Assembly (NCBI GenBank): GCA_032207245.1
Contig: CM063500.1
Coordinates: 65,405,494 to 65,469,493, forward strand
Source of the DNA: Pardosa pseudoannulata
Lineage: Eukaryota > Arthropoda > Arachnida > Araneae > Lycosidae
Reading direction: 5' to 3'
Length of the DNA: 64,000 bases
Below, one piece after another: positions 1 to 12,100 of the stretch (the stretch's first letter is position 1; each line of letters opens with the position of its first letter). The notes beneath the pieces were generated by a model. The model made no database searches. It was not told the origin of the DNA and saw nothing but the letters and a program-made list of their open reading frames with translations. The translations under genes were made by a program, and so were the position numbers.

Positions 1-152
1 AATTTAGAAATTTGTTCATAATCTTTGTTTTGGAATGAAAGTACAAAAATGCCTAGTGACATAATTATTTAATGATTGGTTGGTTCATTGGTGTCATGTC
101 CAGTATAGAAGTCATACGGCTTCTCTTGAAAAGATTGTTACCATTGCCTTAA

Positions 153-447
153 AGGCCCCTCCACACTATGGTCCACTTCAAGCCACTGTTTGGAGGAGGT
201 ATGGTTTATCATGGTTGATAGCAGCAGACGATAAAATAGCCTTACCGGACGATGGCTTCAGAGGCAGTTTTTCTCCAAAGATCAAAGGCAGCCAGATGCA
301 CAACTAAAGTACGCAGTAGACCTTATGGACGAATCCATGTGTTTGGTGCATTTAGTGGCCCAGCATGTGGATGCAACTTGTAAACCATCATTCAAGGTCA
401 CCATCAGGTAGTGGTGAACAGTTGGCCATAGAGTGGAGGCTACATAA
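153..447. mobile_element. TTAA-type MITE, family with CCTCCAC ends, copy 1
   Basis: About 295 bp with imperfect inverted ends: CCTCCACACTATGGTCCAC on the left, and CCTCCACTCTATGGCCAAC when the right end is reversed. It is clearly related to 53518-53795. The left flank holds TTAA and the right flank a degenerate ATAA. It lies in the intron upstream of exon a. Nothing in it codes convincingly. Superfamily uncertain; TTAA flanks suggest piggyBac or Kolobok. Confidence 0.7.
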
Positions 448-864
448 GAGGTTTAACTTCTAAGAGTGGGTCCTTGTAATTTAGAAGTAAGGACCAAGCA
501 GAACTGCCCCCCCCCCAGGCTTGATCTGCCTCTTCCATATGTTTCGTTAGTGAACTTGGAGGACACTGTGTCCATGAACCTATTTTGCATTCCACCATTA
601 ATGGACACTGCAGATCTTTGACTGCCCTAGGCCTACCACCAGTAACAAGATCACTATTTTTGCTGTCTCATCTGCCACAGCTCTTACTATGCAATAAATA
701 ATAGACATGTTTAATAACATGTGCTTTTAAAAGTATACTGAGAGCATGTCTCTGAAATTCGTGAGATTTCTATTTTTGTTGGAAAAGGAACTAGGAAATC
801 TGATATCAGCTTTTGTGTTGATAATGTTATTTAATACATTTTTCTTTTTGGCAAAGTCAGACCA

Positions 865-1005
865 GTAGCTGAACAGAAAAGACAGGACTTTTTGCTACTT
901 GAGTCAGTGGATTCAAATTCTACTATTAGTATGAATATTTGTATCTGTTCAAAATGAATTTTTAGCAATAGGTCCCAGTTCATTAGCTCTTATCTTATAA
1001 AAGTC
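865..1005 (+). repeat. Degenerate tRNA-derived SINE
   Basis: Follows the same layout as the clearer SINEs at 24.07-24.77 kb: a B-box-like stretch (ggattcaaattct), then a body with tagcaataggtcccag and cattagctctta. Heavily diverged. A short (GTAT)n run follows at about 1010-1030. Confidence 0.55.
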
Positions 1006-1091
1006 ATTGTATGTATGTATGTATGTATGTTTTACATCTCCTCCTAAACAATTGGTCCAACTCTATAAAAAGGTATTAATATGCTTTATGC

Positions 1092-1363
1092 TAAAAACTA
1101 AACTCCTCAGCACAACCCCTAGGGGACCAGGGCCTATGGTGCCAATCTCCGGTTACGTGACCAAGAGCCCTGGAGTGTGAAGCATATGTTCCGGTTAGGT
1201 GGTCAATCTTATGTGGAACCCCCAGTGTTTAGTGCCCAAGCACCCTCACTTCATCTACCCACTGAAGAGATGAAAGGCTGAGTCAACCTTGCCCAACCCA
1301 GGGATTGAACCTCAGACCTGTGTCTTGGTAGCACGAAGAACTACCCCAACGCCACTGGGCTTC
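1092..1363 (-). repeat. tRNA-derived SINE, second family
   Basis: Read on the minus strand it begins cccagtggcgttggggtag, and has a B box GGTTCAATCCC, then a body ending in CCCTAGGGGTTGTGCTGAGGAG. It is GC-rich against its surroundings. A 5'-truncated relative lies at 4166-4342 in the opposite orientation. Confidence 0.7.
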
Positions 1364-1365
1364 AA

Positions 1366-2706
1366 TGCTTTTTATCATAGCGAAAAATACTGTCAACTTT
1401 AAAATGCTCTAAATCCAACCCTTCCCACCTTTTCAAACATTTTATGTCAGTGTTTCAAGCATTATTTTCCCTGGTTAAATGCAGGTGATTAAATTTTTCA
1501 TTTACCTTATCATAATAAGTGAAAGAAGAATGGTTTTTCTATCATTTTAACTTCATTCTTTTACTTCTATGTCATTATTTCATGCATCATTTTCCCTGGT
1601 CAAAAGCAGGCAATTAATTCCTCAAATTATAACATCTTAAATAAGTGTAAATAAAATGTTCTCTATCATTTTAAAGTTTTTTTTAATATAAATTTATTTA
1701 TTTCTTATTTTATAGTGTTTAAACATCGTCTGCAAATTTTTAATTCCATTTTACATGAAATTTAAATGAAATATGGTTTTAGAATTTTTTTTTCCTATTT
1801 TACAATAATTTTGAACTGCACTATAAATGATTTATAATTTTATATAATAAAAAACAAAAACCCTTTAAGTGAAATATATGTATTTTCCCATAGTGAAACA
1901 TGGGTACAGTGGCTAGTATAAAGAAAGACTGTTATAGTCCAAATCAACCTTTTGGCAAGATTTTACGGCATGTTTACTCTTCTTCTACCAAATGCTGATA
2001 ACTACCATAATTTGGGCTATTGTTCTGACTTATTTGTAGGGGCAAAGTGAAGAATATCAATTATTTCAGAACATTAGGTCATTTTGTGTTTTATAATTTT
2101 ATGTGTTTTTTGATTTGAGGGGATATGAAATATAGTTAGAGAAATTGATATATTAATCTGAAAGTACTGACACCCATAACATTTCTAATTTCAAATATGT
2201 TCTGTAATCTTGTCAAAGTTCTACATACCTGATCTAATTTATTGAGTTTGACTTATGTTACATTCATGCAAACAGATATAATCAAATTTCATTCCTCTGT
2301 TCTTCATTTTTAATTTTATTTACATAGTTGTAGTTATTTATGTTTATTGACAGAAAGTTAAATGCATGCACTATCATATCTAGAAATGTATTTTTGTATT
2401 AACAGGTCATAAATGTCAGTATTTGATAAAAATCTAGATGTAAATTTTTGTATAGAATATTTTTCCTTTATTTTGTGTATAAAAATTTTAAACAAATACT
2501 TCAGGCATAGTACAGTTTCTTTGTGATACGTTATTTCAAGGTGTTAACCTTGAAAACAAAACAAATTAATTTTTTGACTTTCATATTTTGGTTGTTCTAA
2601 CTTTCAATATTTAGTTTGTATTATGTGAATGATACCTTAGTAAAATGGATTGTACTTGAGAAACTGATGTTTGCATCAAAAATGAGACTTTCTTTTCTTA
2701 TTTCAG
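1366..2706. other. Intron, no recognisable feature
   Basis: AT-rich intronic sequence before exon a. I see no coding block, RNA gene or bounded repeat. Confidence 0.6.
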
Positions 2707-2780
2707 ATTGTTTGTGTTGGTTCCATTGCTGAACTCGAAAAATTAACAAATTCAAAAGTTACTGATCTGCATCGAGAAAA
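2707..2780 (+). CDS. IARS1: IARS1 exon a (first in window)
   Basis: Begins in phase 0 after a ttatttcag acceptor and ends with two bases of a split codon before gtaatt. It encodes [13 protein letters not shown]...DLHRE, matching the end of the region between the editing insertion and the second half of the catalytic domain. No earlier exon was recognised in 1-2706, so that stretch is intron. Confidence 0.9.
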
Positions 2781-5700
2781 GTAATTATTTATAATTTTAA
2801 ACATGAATTTATGTTAAGTAACTTATATGTGAAAATACTGTTATATTTTTTCTAAAGAATGACATTTTATTCTTTCTGGTTCATCTTAATGGATTATTAT
2901 TGCATTATCCTTTATTTTCCTATATAAGAAGTACAGTAAAATATTCAGAAAATACAAAAAAAGAAAATCTTTATTTGTTCTGTAAAAATTACTTTTTTTT
3001 ACTGTACAGTGAATGAAATAATTCATTTAGTTCCTTAGTTTTGCTTATAAGTATAATATATTAGTATATAATCTGGCCCCTATTCCTTAATAATAAAAAT
3101 ACATCCTTATAGAAATTTTGTTCAAATTGCTTCATTTTTAAAAAAATTTTCTTGTTGAGAGGAAGAGTTTACCCTGAAATGTTTTAGATTTTGTTTGTAT
3201 TTAGAGCTATTTTAATTGTTTATCCTTATTTTCCCATGTAGTATTGACAAATTGCAAATTCCATCAGCAAGAGGCAAAGGATATTTAAAACGTGTTACCG
3301 AAGTATTTGATTGTTGGTTTGAGAGTGGAAGCATGCCATATGCTCAGGCTCATTATCCTTTTGAAGGAGCTCAGGAATTTGAAGAAGTTTTTCCTGCAGA
3401 TTTTATTGCTGAAGGTGTTGACCAGACAAGAGGATGGTAAGATTCATTACATATTTAGATATAGTATTTATGTATGTAATAATGGGGCGCGTTGCTTAAA
3501 ATATTTCGGTTTTGGTTTCAAAATTCTATATGTCAATTCTTTTAAAATGACAGCATTCTTCTGATTTTGGGACTTGGTACTCTGTTTGTGGGATGTGTTT
3601 TTAGAATTCGCAAGAACTTTCTGTGCGGCATGATTGGCTGTCTCTTGACGTCAATTGTTGTCATATTCATTGTAACTGTAACTGTAACTTTTGATGCAAC
3701 TGTTTTAGAACGAGATTTTATTAGTACGAGTTGTTTTATGAATAAAAAAGTTGAATGGAATAAGAAAGCGGCTTGTAGTTTTTCATGTTTGAGAAACAGA
3801 ATAGTTTTTAAAAATAGGGTTTATTTTCACCGAAGCCATTAGAATTTTTGATACGCTGCTAGCATAAAATGCGTTTTTCGTTTTAAAGAAATAACGTATT
3901 AATTGTGACGATTCTGGTTTTGAACTGATTTTAAATAGGCTAGCACCAAGGTTCAAAGGGCTGTTCAATGTTGTTTTCTAGTTGCTGATTGTTGTGATTC
4001 TGGTGGTTCGAGTTGTTCATTGTGTGCTTTCATTGTAACCATGTGAAACAGGAATAAATGAAGTTAGTCGAAGCTGTTGTTGCATGCCACTCCCAATGGA
4101 CACAACTACATTCCGTGGATACAGAGATGATGTGACGGCTAATAGTCGTTACATGTATATATATCCCTTCAGTGGGTAGGCAAATTGAGGACCAAGCATG
4201 CTTGGGAACTAAACACTAGGGGTTCTACATAAGGTTGACCATCTAACAGGGACAAGTGCTTTGCACGGCCCTAGGTCTCGAAAATGAAGGTTGGTGCCTT
4301 AGACTATGGCTCCCAGGTTGGGCTGTAAAGCCGAGGAGTTATATACATATATACATGTAATAATGGGGCTCCTTGTTTAAAATATTTATGTTTTGGTTTC
4401 AAAATTCTATATGTCAATTCTTATAAAATGGTGGCTTTTTTCTGGTTTTGGGATTTGCATATAGCACTCTGTCAGTGGGATGGGTTTTTAGAATTTGTAA
4501 GAACTTTCTATGCGGCATGATTGGTTGTTTCTTGATGTCAATGATGACATTGATTCCGGTTTTAAAAGGTTTTAAATAGGCAAGCACCAAGGTTCGAAGG
4601 GTTGTTGGTTGTTCAGGAATGTTTTGACTGTTCCTTGTTAACAGGGTGCAAGGTTCAGATGTGTGCTTTGTAATTGTAATCATGTAACAGTGGAAATAAA
4701 TTAGTTTGTCAAAGTTGAAACATATTTTGCCTCTACATGCTGCATTCCAACGAAAAACAGTCTAGTGTCCCATTCTAGGATTGGGGCACTGGACTCAGCT
4801 GTCTCCCTAGCAGACTCCCAATGGACACGACTACATTCTATGGGTGATAGATGATGTGACGGCTACGGTTCGTCACACACACATATATATAAATATATAT
4901 ATATATACATAATTGTATATAAAATGAAATAATTATTTGAATATAGAAAAAAAGTCAATGAAGTGTTTCCCTCATGGCAACTTATATCAAACATTGTATC
5001 AAAATGAATTGCGCTGTTACAGCCATCAAAATTTTTTTGAAAATGAGTTCTATTATGCTCATTGAACTTCTATTATACGAAATCTCATTTGTCTAAATTT
5101 TCTCTTATATAACCTTTTTAATTGTCTAGATGAAATCTAATTATTATATGGTAACAATATTTTTTTTTTTTTTTTTTTTTAGGTTCTATACCCTTTTAGT
5201 AATATCAACTGCTTTATATAATAAAGCACCCTTTAAAAATCTGATTGTAAATGGATTGGTTTTAGCCAGGTATGTGTTTTGTCTTTACATATTTCATGCA
5301 TCATTGTTATGGTTATTATATATCTGATTAAGTATTTCAATGCACTGAGGATTATTTTTCTCTTTTATAAAGTGATGGGCAGAAAATGAGTAAAAGAAAA
5401 AAGAATTATCCAGATCCAATGGAAATAGTTAATAAATATGGTGCTGATGCTTTAAGGTAAATGTATATATTTTTTCTTTCTATTTTCTGTCATGGACTTA
5501 TTATATGAGGAAATATTATAAAGTTTAATTATTGTTAAAAAGTAAGCAATGTAGGAATTTAATTTTTATTTGTTATTTTATTTTGGGACTTCTTTGCTTA
5601 GTCACCAGAGTTATATGCTTCTTTGACGCCTTTAATGTTCTTGTTTGAAGAAGTAGCCTGAAGAAGGATCACAGACTTATATAGAATTGGAAATCACTTT

Positions 5701-6118
5701 TATTTCTTGAGTAAATATGGCTATATACAAGGGGATTCTAATCTCCCAAAACAAGTCGAAATGTAAAGGATTGTTGCCTGCATAACATGACCATGACAAT
5801 CATGGTCGAAAGAAAAGAGATTAAATAATCTCACACAAGTGGGGAGGCTTTTCCAGAATGCAATGCAAACTCAATTTATCCCCTGTTCGGTCTCAAAGAC
5901 TCTGCCACTTCCTATATAAGTGGACTTTGTGAATCTCCCGTACTTAATCACTAGTAGGCTGGCTCCGTTCAAAAGATGTACCTACATAAAAAATGTAAAA
6001 AAGACTGACTCGCAAAATTCTTGGCCTTTAATACCTGGGGCTCGGTTACGGTCCTGCCAACCGTTTTTTGGTCAGTTATGATTCCAGTTACCTGAGAACC
6101 CCAGCTAAGGTTACAACT

Positions 6119-6167
<49 letters not shown>

Positions 6168-9100
6168 CTGAATTTTCATTTGTTGGCTGTCTTGATTCTG
6201 GAATCTCACTGCAATCCTCTGGGCTCATTACCCCAATCGATCAGGGCATAATGCCTATTCAATCCAACTGTCAAGATTCCAGACTCTGTTATGCCATGCT
6301 AGTGTACTGGGGAGTCTTCCCACTTCTCTTAGCACTTCTGGACCTAGCGATTTGAAAAGAAACCATTGTATAATCATACTACAAGCCATTATCTTCTTTA
6401 TATTGCTAGCTACTTAAATCTGCTACTTTCTGAAATGAAATAAATCAACAGTGATAGCTGCAATTTACAGTGTTGTGTACATAAGGATAAACCAATATAC
6501 AGAATAAATTTTATCCAGATATCTGGACTATTTTCTTAGTACTATTTGAAACTTTACAGTACCCCTATGTATATTATGTGTGGCAAAATGATTAATTTTG
6601 TTGAAATATAAAAACTAAAACTTTGTAATTATAATGCTTTTTTTTCTCTTTGTATAAGGAACTAAAAATATTAGTGTTCTCCCCTAGACATTATACCTCT
6701 TTTACTTATGAAAGCTTGTACAGCAATTATTTAATATATTTTTAATTCAGACCCAAATTTGTTACATACACAGTGCACTATTTGGTGTTTATATATTTAT
6801 TTCATAAATCTCGTAATCATATAACTAACCACTGGATGGGGTCCTTTATTGATTACCTATTGCAAGACGTGGTATAATGATTTTGTAATCAATCCTTTAT
6901 ATAATTTAAATTTAAATATATTAAACACCTGTAATGTATTAATATTTCTAAATTGAACCTTAAATTTATATAAAAAAGCAACCTCAAGCCTTCTATAATT
7001 TACAGTTATATTCGCCTGCCATAGACTACTATAAAATCAAAATATACTTTTCTGTGGATGCTTTCACTCCCTCTTGCAGACAAAAGGTAGAAACTGCAAT
7101 ATCGCATGTTATATAATTTAAAGTTCTTTTCTTATATATTTGATCCCAAATTAGATCCAAATTTTAGCTTTGATCTGTATATAAAATATCTACCTTGGGT
7201 TAAAGAGAATAACATACCCACCAAAAATTGGGGGGGGGATAACAGATAGGAAACACATAGTGTCATTTGCATGTGTGTTTTGTGTGTGTATACAAGAAAA
7301 AGAAAATTGAGACATACAGTAAAGATTAAAAACAAAGCATTATGCACATGTGCTAACAGTAATATCCATAGCATAATAACAAAATTAGGGTTATATTTGA
7401 AATTTGCATTAAAAAAAAAATGGAAAATCAAAAACTAATTGCATTGCATTTGCATTAGTAGAGATAAAGAAGGAAATATGAATTTAGATTTACAGTTAAA
7501 ATTGAGCATAAAGATTTATACATCTAACAGTGATATTCAAAATATTATATTGTTTCAATTATGTTTCTTTGTAGGTTGTACTTAATCAACTCACCTGTCG
7601 TTCGAGCGGAATGTTTAAGATTCAAGGAAGAAGGTGTTAGAGATGTTTTAAAAGATGTCTTTCTTCCATGGTACAATTCTTACCGATTTTTAGTCCAGAA
7701 TATTCACATGTATGAAAAGGTACGAATAAAGATATTATGATCTGTATCATTGATAACTGACTATGTATTATAATTTAAAGTTGTCTCTGGAAAGATATTT
7801 GTAGATTTTTAATCCTCTCTTGCCTTGAGACTATTTTTTAATTGTAAATTTTATTAATTTTTATTAGCATATATTATCATTCTATTCATTTAATGAGTCC
7901 TATATCACCTATGCTGTATGCAATCCAAATGAAGGGTCTTTAATTTAAAACTTTGTGCCAGTTCTTTTGACTCAAAGTTAAAAGAAAATGAATGATGACA
8001 GTGAAACAACTAATTTTTATTGATATGCAAGCAGTGATATATTAATGCAAAGTAAGAGTATTCAAAGAATAGAAAACAGGTTTATTTTGTGGTTATTAAG
8101 TGAGTTTATTTATACAAGTATCTGAATATTTAAGTATTCTGATTTGGTTTGATTTCAATTAATCTGGATAATTAAGAGTTCTAAGAACTTGTTGCTATTT
8201 AAAGTAGTTTTCTATATAAATACTTTTTCTTTTCAAATTACATGGTATTTATTCTGTTTCTAGCTGCTGCACATATTATATTTTTGTTTAAATCAAATAT
8301 TTAATTTAAATTGTAACATCATACTTCATGTTTGTTGTATGATTTTATTTTAGACCTGGAATCAACAGTTTATTTATTCTGAAGATGTCCATGAAAAATT
8401 TGCAAATAATCCATCTGATAAAAATATTATGGATTGTTGGATTTTGTCATTTACCCAATCTCTGCTGGAATTTGTTTTAAAAGAAATGAAAGGTTTGTAA
8501 AGAAAATATTATTTTAAGAGTTACGAGTTATTTGTTTTTCAGACTTCCATACTAACTTTATAAATAATTAAAAATATATTGATTTTATCAGATACTAGAT
8601 TTTGTTAAATTAAGAAGTCATCGGCAACACAAAAATTTCATGCATATTTATGGTTATTTTGCTTGATAAAATACTAAAGATTAAAACAAGGCAAAAAAGA
8701 TAGAGATGCAAAGAAGAGTAGGTGGAATCTTTCTTGTCCTTGCTTGGTATATCCTCGTAAATGACAGACACTGTTTATGTGCTCAATTTTATTGATTCTG
8801 GTGTATTAAATGTTTGTTCCAAGATCTTTCTTGTGCTGAAACTCATAACCGGAAGTTGAGGTTCGTCTAGTAAATCTACAAATGAACACATGAATATAAT
8901 ATACAGTGGACTCTGCTTAATGTGATCAGTTTGGGACACTGTGATTGTGATAACAATAAACGATATGCAAAATTAGATAAATCTACCCCCCTTTAATTTA
9001 CACATACTAAATTTCAAAATAAAATAAAATAAACTTGCCTTATATTATGTACACGGTTTCCGCACACCTGGAAAGTCAGGGAAAATCATGGATTTAGACA

Positions 9101-12100
9101 ATGGATTAATTTTGTCATGGCAAGTCATGATTTTCTAAGTAAAATGAGTAAAAGTCATGGATCTGCTGAGCTACCAATTAAGAAAAACCAAGAAATGCCT
9201 GCAAGTGAATTTCCTTTCTGTTCGTCAAGGAAACTAAAAACAAGCAAGCTTAATAGGTGGGTAAATGTATAAGTATATTATTCTGGTTTTTTCTTAAATT
9301 ATAAATTAAATTTTTATTAATATAATAATAATAATAATTATTTAATAAAAATTAGTTAAGATTTTTTTACAAAATATAAGCTTATCTTTAGGGCTATTAT
9401 ATAAAAAACGTTATAGGGTTATCGTGTTTGGCTATTATTCTTGGTCACCTCGATAATACCTAAGTACTCTGAATTCAAATTGGAAATTTTTTGATTGCAT
9501 TCAGAAAATTGCTGTATGATTAAACTTAGGTATGTAGATACAACAATTTATTTATATATATATATATATATGAGTTTATAAACATTTATAAAGTATTTTT
9601 TATCATAAATTTTTGTAATTTCTCTAAAAGAATATATTTTATTTGTATATCAGAATTTTTATTCATATGTACTTTAACAAAATATTTTTAAAGTCATGGA
9701 AAATAATCTTCTAATGTCAGGGAAAGTCATGGATTTGAAACATTTTATTTTGGCGGATACCCTGTATGTACTGTATATTATCGTTTGAAAAATAAAAATT
9801 GTATAGATAATTTAAAAAATTGATCAATTGTTGACTGTCTACAATTTTTTCTAAGAAGCTCATTGATAAATTGTTTGTGATCATAATCAAACAGTCATAA
9901 TGATTTAAAATTTTGATCTTTTGTTTTAATGTTAAATCATTTCGCTTTCTGGCTTCCATATCGACAAGCTGTATGTAAGCGAGCAAGGCATAAAACATGA
10001 ATAAGCTCCTTCTCCAAGGTTCGTACGGTGCTTAAAAGTGCTTAAAAACTGCTTAATTTCGAAACGCGTTTTTAAGGCCTTAAAAAGTGCTTAAAGAGTG
10101 CTTAATTTCCCCCTAAAGTCTTTATTTTTTTTCTTGCCGACAGTTTTTATTTGAATATTTCGAAATCGTCTATGAAAATCATAAAAGATCGCTCGGGATT
10201 AATCGTTCAGTGTTAATGAAATCAGACACCGCAGCGCTCCTTTTTTTCCTTTTTTCTAGAAATCTCTCCTTTATTCCTTATTTTACGGCATTCCTCCTTT
10301 TTTCTGGCTATTCCCGCCTTTTATTCCTTTTTTCTTTGGACCATACACTCCTTTTATTCGTTTTATCCTTCTCAACATTTACGGAGTTATGTAATGGTGG
10401 AACGGATTACACACATCGTCTTTCCCGTGTTTTGATAACATCTTTGTTTTTCTAACATTTTCTTTCTGTGGGATATTCACCTCCTCTCCCCTTGAAAAAA
10501 AAAAAAAATAGTCTTAGGCTATTTATTGGCGGTACAGGTGTTTGAAAGTTACCAAATAACGATCAAAGTGTCAAAACCAAAGGGGGACCCGAATTTTTCG
10601 ATTGTAGTGTCGAGAAATCTGTTTAACCCGTTTCTGAACCTAAGAGGGGGAAAAAACCGTTACTCCGAGCTTGTGCGCTTAAAAATAGACTGACATATTG
10701 AATATTGAATTCAGGGATGATTCTAATCCGAATGTTTTTTGTGAGTTTGTTCTTTAAAAAAAAAAAAAAAAAAAGATTTTTTTCGGAAAAAAAAAAAAAA
10801 AAAATAGAAATAAAGGAAGAAGCCATTTTTTTTATCTCACATATGTATAAATTTTGACGATAATCTGAAAGTTTTCTGTTTTTTTCTCTTTGCCGCGTCC
10901 ACAATTTTTTTTTCTGACAAAGAGTAGGAAAGTGCTCGCAACACGTGCTTCAAGGTCAAAAAGCCGTGTGATGCAATATAAATGAAACATATAGAACTTG
11001 TGTGGTTCTAGTTATAAAAGTACAACTAAGCCGTAATTCTATGTTTTTGGTAAAAAAAAACAACCGTTTTCTGGATTTCTATTCCAGAAAATGCGCATTT
11101 TTTATCGGACCATTATAATTAATTGTGCGATCATAATATGGTTCTCTCATACGGTACATTTATGTTTTAACAACCTGCGTACTTTCTTTATAGATATCTC
11201 CCGAACTCACGTGCATGTAGAACGATCTTAATACTGTTTTATATATCGGTATTTTTTTAATATCGCGGTAACAGTATTGAGATTCCAATCCCTCCTATAG
11301 TTATTTCAAACGGTACTTTATCTTATTGACTGAATTTTCTGCTATGGGCAGTGTCTGTGAGAGAATGACACTGTTGCAAATAACTTACGAAATTTTGGAT
11401 ATGCACGGAAGTTTATTGTTGAAAAATCAGCACCTTTTTTTGTTAAGTTTTGCGTGTGCATTGAAGTTGATGAAAAATCATAACTTTTAATCGGTAGGAC
11501 GCGGCCACGGGTTCGAATCCCGCTCTTTGTTCGTAGCCGTTCAGAATTGTAGTAATTAAGTAGAAAATTCCGATGTCTTTAGCCGTCGGGTAACATAAAA
11601 CTAGCGCTCTCAGACCAAACTAAATGGTTACAAATCTGTTAGTCTAAAGTACAATTCGAACCCCCTTTCTCAGATACCGAAAAAAATCCCGTCCTATTCG
11701 ATCATCGTCCCGAAATATCACTATTAAAAAAAAAAAAAAATTAATTGTCCACTTAAAAAAATAGCCTTATACAGTGCATATATTATTTAAATCATGAGTT
11801 TTTAGACATTGATTAAAATTAAATCTGATGATAATTATTGTATCTTTCTAAACTATTAAGATATAGATTTTATTGCTATTTAAGAAATTCTGCAGTCACA
11901 AAATTAAAAAATTTTTAGAAGACATTTCTATAAACTTCTAAAAATTTGATATCTATAATGCGCATTTATATTATTAATTATTTTTTAATTAGGATATTTG
12001 AGAAACTTCTGATTTGAATCTGTTTTCAACATTTTTTGATTAGGAGACTCGAGTGGTTGTTTTTATTAGTAAAAATTATTTAGCTTCTGGTATATTTCAT

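Noticed and set aside
80..307. 75-codon open frame near the window start
   Set aside because: It lies across a MITE and its flank, with no conserved motif and no splice-site support; not an upstream IARS1 exon.
3567..3842. 91-codon open frame in the intron after exon b
   Set aside because: It is inside the LTR-like repeat, and the second copy at 4356-4877 does not preserve it.
10210..10455. Open frame rich in Phe/Leu at the left end of CAGACAC copies (also 16169, 34682, 46449, 46616)
   Set aside because: It is a translation of the T/C-rich arm. The frame shifts between copies, and similarity reflects DNA repeat identity, not protein conservation.
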